A DNA stretch of 51,084 nucleotides from Nitrospirota bacterium (GTDB lineage Bacteria > Nitrospinota_A > UBA7883 > JACRGQ01). The stretch is taken from NCBI GenBank assembly GCA_024275955.1, contig JAJRYD010000053.1, positions 1 to 51,084 on the forward strand, written 5' to 3'. The notes under the pieces were generated by a model. It had not been told where the DNA came from. It did not search any database and saw nothing but the letters and a program-made list of their open reading frames with translations. Positions 27,153 through 35,169 of the stretch are shown here, piece after piece; the stretch's first letter is position 1, and each line of letters opens with the position of its first letter. Both the position numbers and the translations under genes were made by a program.

Positions 27153-27896
27153 ATGGAAGTACCATTCCAGATAGACGCTGGTTTTTCTCTTCTTACTATT
27201 TTTTTATACGCCTCCCTTCTGTACGGCCTCCATTTCGGTCTTACAAGGCTGGATATCAGCAATAAAAAAAGAATCAGAATCGTCTGGTCTGCCGGCTTTT
27301 TCCTTATGGCGTGGTTAGGGGCAACAGGAGCAGCTGCCATTAACAGGTTCTTTATGGACTTCAATAGCCTCCCGCCCAAAATCGGGATAGCTGTTTTGCT
27401 CCCGTTAATTTTTGCCATCCTGCTTGCGTTTAACAGCAATGTAAAAAAAATAGTTACGGCAATCCCCGGCAGTTGGATTGTCGGTTTGCAATCGTTCAGA
27501 ATAGTTATGGAGATAATCCTCTGGCTTCTTTTTATCAACTACGCATTGCCGGAGGTAATGACTTTTCATGGAAGAAATTTCGACATTCTAGCCGGACTCT
27601 CCGCTCCTTTTATCGCCTGCTATTGCTTCAGGCAAGGAGATGAAAAACCGATGCTACTAGCTGTCTGGAACATTACCGGCTTGATATTGCTGTTAAACGT
27701 GCTGATACACGGCCTGCTGTCGGCACCAACAATGTTTCAGCTTTTCAACACCGACCCGCCAAACACCATAATAGCCAGATTCCCGTATATCTGGCTTCCT
27801 ACGTTCGTGGTCACTACAGCCTTTTTTCTGCACCTGATTACATTTCAAAAAATAGACGAGCTAAGAAAATCTGTGAAAAAAGCTAATTCCCGTTGA
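27153..27896 (+). CDS. Hypothetical multi-pass membrane protein
   Basis: 247 residues with about seven hydrophobic segments (near 10-25, 45-65, 80-98, 115-133, 150-165, 175-195 and 215-232). No catalytic motif or known family is recognised. Being downstream of marR on the same strand, it may be a ligand-handling or export protein under MarR control. Its last 14 bases overlap the 3-prime end of the convergent MerR-type gene. Confidence 0.7.
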   Translation: MEVPFQIDAGFSLLTIFLYASLLYGLHFGLTRLDISNKKRIRIVWSAGFFLMAWLGATGAAAINRFFMDFNSLPPKIGIAVLLPLIFAILLAFNSNVKKIVTAIPGSWIVGLQSFRIVMEIILWLLFINYALPEVMTFHGRNFDILAGLSAPFIACYCFRQGDEKPMLLAVWNITGLILLLNVLIHGLLSAPTMFQLFNTDPPNTIIARFPYIWLPTFVVTTAFFLHLITFQKIDELRKSVKKANSR

Positions 27897-28302
27897 GAAT
27901 GCCGAGAATCTCTTCCAGCCCTTTTTTGGTCTGGCGGACAGCCTCTATTATTGCATCTTCCTGAGAGCTGGTTTTTTTGCGCTTTTGAAGCCGCTTCTTG
28001 GCGCCAGCTATCGAAAACCCGTCATCGTATAAAAGAGATTTGATTTCAAGAATAACATCTATATCTTTGCGGGTATACTGCCTGCGACCGCTTTCAGTTT
28101 TTCTCGGTTTAAGCTCAGAGAACTCGCTTTCCCAATACCTTAGGACATGAGCCTCAATACCGGCCAACTGCGAAACATCACTTATCTTGAAAAACATTTT
28201 GTCAGGAATTATAGGAAATCCCAACTGGTGCGACTCTTTATCTTTCGATTTGCCAGTACCCACTTTAAAAACCTTCCTTACTTCTAAGGCTTTCATTCTC
28301 AT
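27883..28302 (-). CDS. MerR-family transcriptional regulator
   Basis: 139 residues. The DNA-binding domain [40 protein letters not shown] is MerR type, of the group with a YWE core next to which no metal-binding Cys pattern is seen. The C-terminus is a Lys-rich coiled-coil. Genes of this type often lie just upstream of a tRNA gene next to ihfA or pheT in other genomes; here tRNA-Val follows on the other strand. The first 35 residues are unusual for the family, so the true start may be the internal ATG before FFKISDV. Confidence 0.85.
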   Translation of the reverse strand: MRMKALEVRKVFKVGTGKSKDKESHQLGFPIIPDKMFFKISDVSQLAGIEAHVLRYWESEFSELKPRKTESGRRQYTRKDIDVILEIKSLLYDDGFSIAGAKKRLQKRKKTSSQEDAIIEAVRQTKKGLEEILGILNGN

Positions 28303-28410
28303 CCATCAGGACAGCTTAACGCAACCCCTAATTTTTATAGATTGTTATGGCATTTTTCCAAGAAATTCCTTGCAAAATGGAGACAGTGACACAATGCCGG
28401 AAACTTATGG

Positions 28411-28438
28411 TTTACGCCGGCGCTTGGTCTGCTATAAT
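28411..28438 (+). promoter_or_regulatory. Promoter of tRNA-Val
   Basis: TTTACG at 28411-28416 is spaced 16 bases from a perfect TATAAT (28433-28438), which also has an extended -10 TG. The start would be near 28445, just before the tRNA. Confidence 0.7.
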
Positions 28439-28449
28439 GCCTTTTTCCC

Positions 28450-28525
28450 GGGCGAATAGCTCAGCTGGGAGAGCACCTGCCTTACAAGCAGGGGGTCGGG
28501 GGTTCGAGCCCCTCTTCGCCCACCA
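28450..28525 (+). tRNA. tRNA-Val (TAC)
   Basis: A 76-base cloverleaf. The acceptor GGGCGAA pairs with TTCGCCC, the anticodon arm CCTGC CTTACAA GCAGG gives anticodon TAC, the T loop is GTTCGAGCC, and CCA is encoded at 28523-28525. Confidence 0.97.
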
Positions 28526-28531
28526 TTTTTT

Positions 28532-28652
28532 CTGCTTCGATGCACTTAGTCAGGCATCGTCGGCCTACACCTCATGCTCGTCGCGTACCTGTGCCGTACG
28601 CTTCTTCGCATTCAGTTTGCTCTCCTTGCCTGACACTCGTGCATCTATGCAG
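28532..28652. repeat. Large palindromic element next to tRNA-Val
   Basis: The outer arms are 28532-28556 and 28627-28652: TGCCTGAC, GTGCATC and GCAG match in order between one arm and the reverse complement of the other. A second perfect hairpin GCGTAC/GTACGC (28583-28601) lies in the middle. The element starts 7 bases after the tRNA. A further perfect hairpin, AGCCAAACA CGA TGTTTGGCT, lies at 28716-28736. No gene is supported in 28526-28882. Confidence 0.5.
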
Positions 28653-28882
28653 AAACCACGTTCGAAGTAGAGGGGCGAGAAACAGAGGCTACGTGACCGA
28701 CCGATGAGGGAGGTCAGCCAAACACGATGTTTGGCTAGTAGCCGAATGGCGCCTGATGGAGCGAGGTCAGGATGCCCGAGCGAGAGGAGGCGAGGCCCCA
28801 GCCATTTTCCTTAAGAACGGAAAAGGGGTTAAGATATCGTCGAAGGTTGAAATATTAGAACTGCTAAAAAGTAGGAGAGACT

Positions 28883-29428
28883 ATGACTTGGCTTCAAGCT
28901 TTTGGAGTATCGGGCGGGACAGCTTTACTGTTCATCGCTGGTTGCGTATTTATTTTGAAAACATATTTTGGTGGCAGAATTAAAACATTTGCAAATATAG
29001 AGGAAAGGCTAAACAATCTTCCGAAATAATCAGAAATTCACGAAGCACTAAAAGATATAGAGCATCGCCTCGCCGAAAGGCTGGAAGCACACAAGACAAA
29101 ACTGGCACTGAGTGAAGTGTATTTCAAAAAGAAAATCGATGCTCAATTAGAGTTACTGGCGATGCTGGGTACTCTAGTCAACGATTTTTCAATATATACG
29201 AGCATATGGATAGTCCCTATGAGGGATCATGCTGGGCAAATACTGGAGAAAGATCAGTACTCAGCGGCCATGACTTGCGGTAAAAGAATAATGAAGAAGA
29301 TGAAGGAAGCTCGCTCAGGAATGATCGTGAAGTCCACATTAATCGGGGCTGAAATTCTTGGTCCTACGGAGGTCAGAAATAAATACGTTGAGGTAAATAA
29401 TTCTTTTTTTTACCAGTTATGGACTTGA
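28883..29428 (+). pseudogene. Small membrane-anchored coiled-coil protein, interrupted by TAA
   Basis: ATG 28883 has a GGAG site and opens MTWLQAFGVSGGTALLFIAG, a single membrane segment, then IEERLNNLPK. A TAA at 29027-29029 stops the frame after 48 codons, yet the same frame goes on for 132 codons (SEIHEALKDIEHRLAERLE..., then EVYFKKKIDAQLELLAMLG) to a TGA at 29426. The part after the stop continues the coiled-coil, so I read one gene of about 180 residues with a nonsense change. I do not recognise the family. A shorter product re-started at GTG 29117 is possible. It lies in an accessory patch after tRNA-Val. Confidence 0.55.
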
Positions 29429-29475
29429 AAAAATTTCAGCGGGTATTTTTAAGAATAAAAATATCCGTCCATAAC
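29416..29475 (+). other. Long imperfect hairpin after the interrupted gene
   Basis: GTTATGGAC (29416-29424) pairs with GTCCATAAC (29467-29475), and GGGTATTTTTA pairs with TAAAAATATCC inside it, with a 16-base bulge on the left arm. It overlaps the last codons of the broken gene and may be its terminator. A run of nine C follows at 29496-29504. Confidence 0.45.
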
Positions 29476-29580
29476 CTCTGCAAAAAATAGTGGCTCCCCC
29501 CCCCACGCCTCGCTAAGAACTCCTTCCAAGACAGAGTTGCGAAAAGGCTGTAAAATAAGGCACGACTAAAAGGAGGTTTA

Positions 29581-29979
29581 GTGAACAAAAAGCATTTTGA
29601 ATTTCATGGAAATAAAGAACCGGCTTTAAGGGTTCTTGCGATGCCGAAAGATACCAACCCAGCAGGCGATATATTCGGCGGGTGGATTATGTCTCAAGTA
29701 GATATAGCCGGCGCGGTTCTAGCGTCCCATAGAGCCGGCGGGCGGGTGGTCACTATCGCCGTTACGGAGTTCCTGTTCAAAAAGCCGGTTTTCGTGGGAG
29801 ACCTTATAAGCTGTTATGGCGAAATAATAAAGGTAGGAAAAACCTCCATCACGGTGAAGATAGAGGTTTGCGCCCAGAGAGACAGAACTGAAAAGGAGTG
29901 CGTAAAAGTGACCGAAGCTACAGTCGTTTATGTAGCTGTCGATGACAGCAGGCAAAGAAAAACAGTTCCCGAAGGATAA
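29581..29979 (+). CDS. Acyl-CoA thioesterase, hotdog fold (YciA-like)
   Basis: 132 residues. The hotdog pattern of YciA/BACH-type enzymes is visible: RVLAMPKDTNPAGDIFGGWIMSQVDIAGAVLA, with the catalytic Asp in GGWIMSQVD, then VTIAVTEFLFKKPVFVGDLISCYG. These hydrolyse acyl-CoA in the cytoplasm. The start is GTG 29581 with a strong AAAAGGAGG site. It lies 18 bases before the NfeD-type gene and probably shares its transcript. Confidence 0.88.
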   Translation: MNKKHFEFHGNKEPALRVLAMPKDTNPAGDIFGGWIMSQVDIAGAVLASHRAGGRVVTIAVTEFLFKKPVFVGDLISCYGEIIKVGKTSITVKIEVCAQRDRTEKECVKVTEATVVYVAVDDSRQRKTVPEG

Positions 29980-29997
29980 ATTAAGGAGAGTTCTCGT

Positions 29998-31398
29998 ATG
30001 AAAGTTTTCAAGATAGTTTTTCTGCTTCTTTTGCTTTCCATCTTTATATCGGTGCCTAGCTTTTCCAAAGAGCCTATTTTAGAAAATATCAAAAAGACTG
30101 AGCAGGTAAAACCGGCGGTAGTTACCCCAGCCACAAAAGAGATTTCACAAAACAGCGATATAAAAATCCTCAAATACTCTGGAATAATCAATCCAGTCGC
30201 CGCCGAATATCTTGGCGAGAGCATTACCAAATTCAACGCAGAAAAATCGGCATCTCTTATCGTAATAATGCTCGATACACCCGGGGGGCTGATGACATCA
30301 ATGCGTCTCATCATAAAAGAGATAATGGCATCGGCCATCCCTGTCATCGTCTATGTTTCGCCTTCCGGCTCGCAGGCGGCATCGGCTGGAACATTTATCG
30401 CTATGGCGGCGCATATATCGGCAATGGCAGAGAGTACTACGCAAGGTGCCGCAAGCCCTGTTGCCGGTCAAGGGCAGAAAATGTCGCGCACTATGGAAAA
30501 AAAGGTCAAAAACGATGCCGCCGCGTATATAAGATCTCTCGCGAAACAACGAGGACGCAACGAAGAATGGGCGGAAGAAGCGGTGAGAAAAGCTGTAAGT
30601 GTAGACGAGCAAGAAGCGCTTGAAAAAAACGTAACCGATTTCGTGGCAAAAGATCTGGAAGAACTGCTTAAACTTATAGAAGGAAAAAGTGTCGATACAG
30701 TGGCGGGAAAGGTTATGATTCATCCAAAAGGAAAAAAGCTGGTAGTGGTAGAGATGACAACACGACAGGAATTTCTTAACATAATTTCAAACCCCACTTT
30801 TGCCTACATGCTTTTGATGCTCGGCTTTTACGGGCTTATGTTCGAGTTTCAAAGCCCCGGCGCGCTTCTCCCCGGGATAATGGGAGCTATCTGCCTCATA
30901 CTAGGCCTCTACGCACTGCAGTCTATGCCGATAAACTACGCAGGCATACTTTTGCTTGCGCTTGCCGTGATACTTTTCGTAGCCGAGCTTTTCGTGCCGA
31001 CGTTCGGCGCGCTGACGCTTGGAGGGGTTGTCTCTATGATACTGGGGGCTATTATGCTTATAGACAGCCCTGCAGAGTATATGCAGGTTCAGCTTGCCGT
31101 AATAATACCGCTGGCTATCGTTATGGGGCTTTTTTCGTTCTTCGCACTCGGCTGGCTATACCTTCTCAAAGGCAAAAAAATTCCGCTAGGCGCCAAAGGG
31201 CTTATAGACGAAACCGGCGTAGCTCTTAGCTGTCTCGATCCGTTCGGCAGTATAGAGGTAGACGGCGAATACTGGAACGGCAAAAGCGTTAGCGGCGAAA
31301 TAAAACAGGGCGAAAATTTTAAGGTGATAAAAAAGGAAGGGTACATCCTCCATGTCGAAAAAACAGAAAAGAAAAAGATGAAGGAAGAAAAACCGTAA
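29998..31398 (+). CDS. NfeD-type membrane serine protease (ClpP-class, stomatin-operon partner)
   Basis: 466 residues: signal peptide, a ClpP/SppA-like protease domain at about 50-240 and, after several membrane helices (about 265-390), a C-terminal NfeD OB-fold domain. The protease motifs are LDTPGGLMTSMR, SPSGSQAASAGTFIAMAAH with the nucleophile Ser, and a Lys near KVKNDAAAYIRSLAKQRGR as general base. Long NfeD proteins usually sit beside a stomatin-like gene and cleave its C-terminus; here no stomatin gene follows, so the partner is elsewhere. Confidence 0.9.
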   Translation: MKVFKIVFLLLLLSIFISVPSFSKEPILENIKKTEQVKPAVVTPATKEISQNSDIKILKYSGIINPVAAEYLGESITKFNAEKSASLIVIMLDTPGGLMTSMRLIIKEIMASAIPVIVYVSPSGSQAASAGTFIAMAAHISAMAESTTQGAASPVAGQGQKMSRTMEKKVKNDAAAYIRSLAKQRGRNEEWAEEAVRKAVSVDEQEALEKNVTDFVAKDLEELLKLIEGKSVDTVAGKVMIHPKGKKLVVVEMTTRQEFLNIISNPTFAYMLLMLGFYGLMFEFQSPGALLPGIMGAICLILGLYALQSMPINYAGILLLALAVILFVAELFVPTFGALTLGGVVSMILGAIMLIDSPAEYMQVQLAVIIPLAIVMGLFSFFALGWLYLLKGKKIPLGAKGLIDETGVALSCLDPFGSIEVDGEYWNGKSVSGEIKQGENFKVIKKEGYILHVEKTEKKKMKEEKP

Positions 31399-31419
31399 CG
31401 CACTTTTGGGTTTAGCTAT

Positions 31420-31683
31420 CTATCGATAAGCGTCTTTGCGATGGCCGATGCGTAAAACCAGAATAGTTTCGTCTTCGTCCCGTAAATGACAAACGACGCG
31501 GTAATCTCCCACGCAGTAGCGCCAGAACGGAGATTCGGCTTTCCCGACCTTCATCGCTTTTCCTTTTGAATGAGGATCGTCTGGAATAGACTCCAGAAAA
31601 GAAAGGATGCGTACCTGCGCCTCCACCGACAGTTTTTTAAGCTCCTTGATAACGGATGGCCGAAACTTAATCCGCCAAGCCAA
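31420..31683 (-). CDS. RelE/ParE-family toxin
   Basis: 87 residues with the RelE-type pattern: WRIKFRPSVIKELKKLSVEAQVRIL, then PFWRYCVGDYRVVCHLRDEDETILVLRIGHRKDAYR. The Arg, Tyr and basic C-terminal residues used by mRNA interferases are present. It overlaps the antitoxin gene by 17 bases, the normal antitoxin-first order. Nothing suggests it is broken. Confidence 0.9.
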   Translation of the reverse strand: MAWRIKFRPSVIKELKKLSVEAQVRILSFLESIPDDPHSKGKAMKVGKAESPFWRYCVGDYRVVCHLRDEDETILVLRIGHRKDAYR

Positions 31684-31882
31684 GTCTCTTTCTCACATCA
31701 GAAATGTCTATCTCTCCCTTTTCGCTCTCAAGCCTTGAGATAGCGATGTGATAGTCCTCCCACTCTTCTATGTAGCCGTCTATTGCATGTCTGATGTACC
31801 AGCTTTTCGTTCGCCCCGTTTTTTTCGCTAGCTTTTCGAGCTTTTTTTCGGTCTTAGGATCCAGTCTTATAGATAGCGGCAT
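31667..31882 (-). CDS. Ribbon-helix-helix antitoxin of the RelE pair
   Basis: 71 residues from ATG 31882, which has GGAG at the right distance; an ATG 15 bases upstream has no such site. The N-terminus MPLSIRLDPKTEKKLEKLAKKTGRTKSWYI is a ribbon-helix-helix DNA-binding fold, and the acidic C-terminus (ISRLESEKGEIDISDVRKRLG) should wrap the toxin. It probably represses its own operon. Confidence 0.87.
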   Translation of the reverse strand: MPLSIRLDPKTEKKLEKLAKKTGRTKSWYIRHAIDGYIEEWEDYHIAISRLESEKGEIDISDVRKRLGLAD

Positions 31883-32016
31883 AACATAAATCTCCATTCG
31901 CGATAATGCGATATATGTGGTGTACCCTGATCTACTGAAATAATCGAACCAAGGAAACCGACTCTTAAAATCCTTCCCTTTGACTTAACTAAAACTTTTT
32001 CCTGATAACACTATTT

Positions 32017-32025
32017 TGCTATAGT
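32017..32025 (+). promoter_or_regulatory. Extended -10 promoter of the RAMA-like gene
   Basis: TGCTATAGT is an extended -10 (TGnTATAAT-like) about 50 bases before ATG 32074, which itself has an AGAGGA site. The -35 region is weak. Confidence 0.4.
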
Positions 32026-32073
32026 ATATTTAGCTTAAATAGACAGATAGTTGTTTTAGCATTAAGAGGAATA

Positions 32074-32466
32074 ATGAAGATAGAAATTGATTTTGAAGTC
32101 TACAAGGCATTGACAAATATGCGCTCCTCGGAAGAGGAAACGGAGAACGATGTTTTAAGAAAGCTTTTACAGCTACCTGCCAAAAACGAACAAGAACCTT
32201 TGACGAAAAGCAATGGAGCATGGATTTCAAAAGGGATTGAGTTTCCGCATGGAACCGAATTCAGAATGTCATACAAAGGAAACACTATGAGGCAAAAGTG
32301 GATAATGGCACTCTCCTACTTTTCAACAAACGGTTCCGCTCACCGTCTAGAGCGGCGATATTTATAACAAAAACTAGCGTTAATGGATGGATCCACTGGG
32401 AATGTAAAAAAACCTGGCGATAGCCGATGGGTACTAATTACTAGACTAAGGAAAGGTAAGCCATAG
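32074..32466 (+). pseudogene. RAMA-like domain protein, two frameshifts
   Basis: The start MKIEIDFEVYKALTNMRSS is followed by a segment like the N-terminus of SeqA (dimer-forming helices). It then reads WISKGIEFPHGTEFRMSYKGN. From about 32286 the homologous reading continues one frame over (YEAKVDNGTLLLFNKRF, SPSRAAIFITKTSVNGWIHW), and returns to the first frame after an A7 run at 32406-32412 (PGDSRWVLITRLRKGKP, stop 32464-32466). This is the RAMA (restriction-methylase-associated) pattern as I remember it. One base is missing near 32286 and one A is extra in the run. Either the gene is decayed or both are sequence errors. The frame as it stands ends at 32367. Confidence 0.6.
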
Positions 32467-32474
32467 CTACTAGG

Positions 32475-33275
32475 CTACTTAGGAAGATGTCTTATCTTTG
32501 GCTTCAGTGAGTCGGGCGCTATAAAGCTTTTCGGCTTGTAAACGCCCGATGGTACCGTGCAGTTCGGGTAAACCCAGCACTCCGCCCCAAGTATTACCGC
32601 CGGCGACAAAACGGAATTGCATCCGGTTTCGCAATAGTCGCCGATAACTGCTCCCAGTTTTGAAAGGCCTGTTTTTATTTTTTCTCCGTCGTTCATAAAT
32701 TCTATCTCGGGGAACTCCAGAGCTTTCTTCGCTTTTACTGAACGAAACTTCAGGTTGGCAAGCTTGGTGCCGGCTCCGATATTTACATAAGAACCTAGTA
32801 TACAGTCGCCGATGTAATTAAAATGCCCCATCTCGGTATGGTTCATAATTATCGAACTCTTTATCTCTGTGGTATGTCCAAGCGTACAGTGGTCGCCCGT
32901 TATCATCTCGCCCCTCAGGTAGGCGCCATGCCGTACGTCGCAGTTTCTGCCGATAATAGCAAACCTGCTTATAAGCGCGGTCGGTTCTATTTTTGTTCCA
33001 GCACCTATAAAAATATCAAGCTCGCCGCAGTAAATATCTTCTTTTAGCGATAACGGTTTCCGGCAGATAAGCTTGCCGTCATTGCCGGCAGTGCCAAGAT
33101 ATTCAAGACCGTCCGGCAAGCTTGAGACAGCCTTCTTACTTTTTAAAAATTTTGCGATGTAAGAGCGTATGCGCGGCAACACCCCCCATACGGTTTCCGC
33201 GCCGGCAAAGATAGCCCTATGCTCGTAACCGCCAAGCTCCGGGAAAAGCTCTTCCGCTTTTGGAATATCAGCCAA
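32475..33275 (-). CDS. Left-handed beta-helix acetyltransferase, GlmU C-domain type
   Basis: 266 residues. The hexapeptide repeats run from about 85 to 250 (IGAGTKIEPTALISRFAIIGRNC, GDHCTLGHTTEIKSSIIM). The His that acts as base in GlmU acetyltransferase is present (His151 in EMGHFNYIGD), and IGAGTKLANLKF matches the acetyl-acceptor loop of archaeal ST0452-type enzymes. It likely makes GlcNAc-1-P from GlcN-1-P and acetyl-CoA, because the stand-alone GlmU N-domain at 40028 lacks this part. It overlaps the mutase gene by 8 bases and is last in the operon. Confidence 0.78.
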   Translation of the reverse strand: MADIPKAEELFPELGGYEHRAIFAGAETVWGVLPRIRSYIAKFLKSKKAVSSLPDGLEYLGTAGNDGKLICRKPLSLKEDIYCGELDIFIGAGTKIEPTALISRFAIIGRNCDVRHGAYLRGEMITGDHCTLGHTTEIKSSIIMNHTEMGHFNYIGDCILGSYVNIGAGTKLANLKFRSVKAKKALEFPEIEFMNDGEKIKTGLSKLGAVIGDYCETGCNSVLSPAVILGAECWVYPNCTVPSGVYKPKSFIAPDSLKPKIRHLPK

Positions 33276-35169
33276 TCAATTTTCTCCCTAACTCGGTAAG
33301 CATATAATTTTCGTTTTTTCTTTTAATGAGTCTCTGCTTTATTTCCATCTCTGTCAACAGACGGGAGTAGTTTACCCCGTCCACCATCTCGGCTACACCG
33401 TCACCTGCCGTTATAGATGCAAGCAAAGCTTTCTCGGCCTCTGCCATCTGGTTGTCAACGTTCTTCATGCTCTGCATCAAGCAAAGAACCGCCGCGTCCG
33501 CTACTTTCTCCAGCAGTGATTTTAAGTCTAACGCACCTCTCACGCTCACCCCTATTTTATCTTCCGTGCCTGAATTTCTTATGAATATAGAACCTGCCGT
33601 AGTGCCGGAAGAATTTTTGATAAGCATGTAGAGCATATCCGGCTCAGATTCCATAGTCTCTACCAAAAGAGAAAGCCTATCAGAAGCGGTAGATGCAAAC
33701 TGTTCTCTAACTATATTCTCAACTGTTTCCCACACTTTACTGTCTCTGCAAAAAAGAGATTTGTTAACATAATACGAATAGGCGGTTTTTTTAAACCCCG
33801 GCTCAAACGGCTCTTTTAGCATCTGCCAAAACTCGGCAGACGTTTTACCGCCCCCAAGTTTTTTAATAGCTACAAGAGTATTGACGGCACCTTTAAGCCC
33901 GTTGCCGGCAAAAAAGAGCCTGCCGTTATCCCCCCGCGCTTTGCCGAAAGTAAAGCCGCCATGTATGCTGTGTCCCGTTTCCTCGCACCCTATCCCAAAT
34001 TTTTCGCCTTGCGCAATCGCCTGTTGCAAAATCCATTTATCGCCAACGCCGGTCATCATAGGTTTAAACCCAAGCGACGCTACATGGTGCGACACATTTA
34101 TATCGCTCTCTACCGAATGTACAAAAAGCGAGCCTCGATACTTTTTCGGCTCCGTTTTTATAAGATACTCCGCCAGAAGCGCCGCGCATTCATCGCCTGA
34201 CAGAATGTAAAAAGTTTCGGCCGTAGGATTAAAAGCAAGAAGAAAAAACCTGTCGCCGTCACCATCAAACGTAACACCTATAAGCTGACGCTCTCCAGAG
34301 AAGATAGCCTCTTTCATATCTTCGATTTCTGTCGCCATCTGTTTTACAAGCTTATGCTCCGCCAGCTTACGGTTTTCGGCAAGACTGCTCAAAGGTATCT
34401 CCTTTACCCCTTCAAGTAGCGCCACGCCGGAGTTTTCGTTTATATTTCCGTTCTGCTCTACAGCGACCTCTACCACATCAGAAAACCCTACCTCACGAAA
34501 AACATGCTGGGAGATTCCAGCGGTAGCTCCATGAGCAGAGTCAACAACCAGCACCACATTGGAAAAGATGGAAACGTCATCGACAAGACTGTTTAAACGG
34601 TTTTTATGAAACTCTATGAACATCTCGCGACAGCTATTGTATCTCTCTCTCGGCGGATATTTTTTGTTCGTTTTTTTTAGTTCCGAGTAGTCTGTTGCCA
34701 GAATTTTTTCGGTAAGCTGTTCGTCATCTTCCGGTAGCATCTTCATGCCGCTGGGTTTTAGAAAAATTTTTATCCCGTTTTGATCTTTTGGGTTGTGCGA
34801 CGCGGTAATCATAAAAGCTGTCGCCGCCTCTCTTTCTACAAGCGCAAGCGCTACTCCGGGTGTCGGTATAACGCCAAGGAGACCGGGAGTTCCCCCAGCC
34901 TTAGCGATGCCGGCAACAGCGCTATATGTGTAAAAGCCTTCTCTATCCCGCGAATCCCAGCCTATAAGAACCTCGTCGCCCTCTTTCATAAGGTTGCGCT
35001 CTATAAGGTCTTTAACATGGCAATAGCAATAAAGCTCGAAAAACTGCTCGGTAAGAACTTCGTGTTCCAAAAACGTTTCCAGCGGCCCGGATGAAAAGCC
35101 GGCAGACGAAGCTACCCTGCCTCTAATGCCGTCGGTACCTTGAACTCTTTTAATCTCTCTGCGCCTCAC
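33268..35169 (-). CDS. Phosphohexomutase, GlmM-like, with C-terminal extension
   Basis: An alpha-phosphohexomutase of 633 residues; GlmM is about 445. The phosphoserine loop is TASHNPKDQNG, the metal loop FDGDGDRFF, and the sugar-binding loop GCEETGHSIHGG, followed by a phosphate-binding region with RNSGTEDKIGVSVRG. The last 60 or so residues (NYSRLLTEMEIKQRLIKRKNENYMLTELG) are extra and look like a small winged helix. The operon suggests GlcN-6-P to GlcN-1-P, but mannose or glucose phosphate cannot be excluded. GTG 35169 overlaps the glmS stop (GTGA). Confidence 0.85.
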   Translation of the reverse strand: MRRREIKRVQGTDGIRGRVASSAGFSSGPLETFLEHEVLTEQFFELYCYCHVKDLIERNLMKEGDEVLIGWDSRDREGFYTYSAVAGIAKAGGTPGLLGVIPTPGVALALVEREAATAFMITASHNPKDQNGIKIFLKPSGMKMLPEDDEQLTEKILATDYSELKKTNKKYPPRERYNSCREMFIEFHKNRLNSLVDDVSIFSNVVLVVDSAHGATAGISQHVFREVGFSDVVEVAVEQNGNINENSGVALLEGVKEIPLSSLAENRKLAEHKLVKQMATEIEDMKEAIFSGERQLIGVTFDGDGDRFFLLAFNPTAETFYILSGDECAALLAEYLIKTEPKKYRGSLFVHSVESDINVSHHVASLGFKPMMTGVGDKWILQQAIAQGEKFGIGCEETGHSIHGGFTFGKARGDNGRLFFAGNGLKGAVNTLVAIKKLGGGKTSAEFWQMLKEPFEPGFKKTAYSYYVNKSLFCRDSKVWETVENIVREQFASTASDRLSLLVETMESEPDMLYMLIKNSSGTTAGSIFIRNSGTEDKIGVSVRGALDLKSLLEKVADAAVLCLMQSMKNVDNQMAEAEKALLASITAGDGVAEMVDGVNYSRLLTEMEIKQRLIKRKNENYMLTELGRKLIG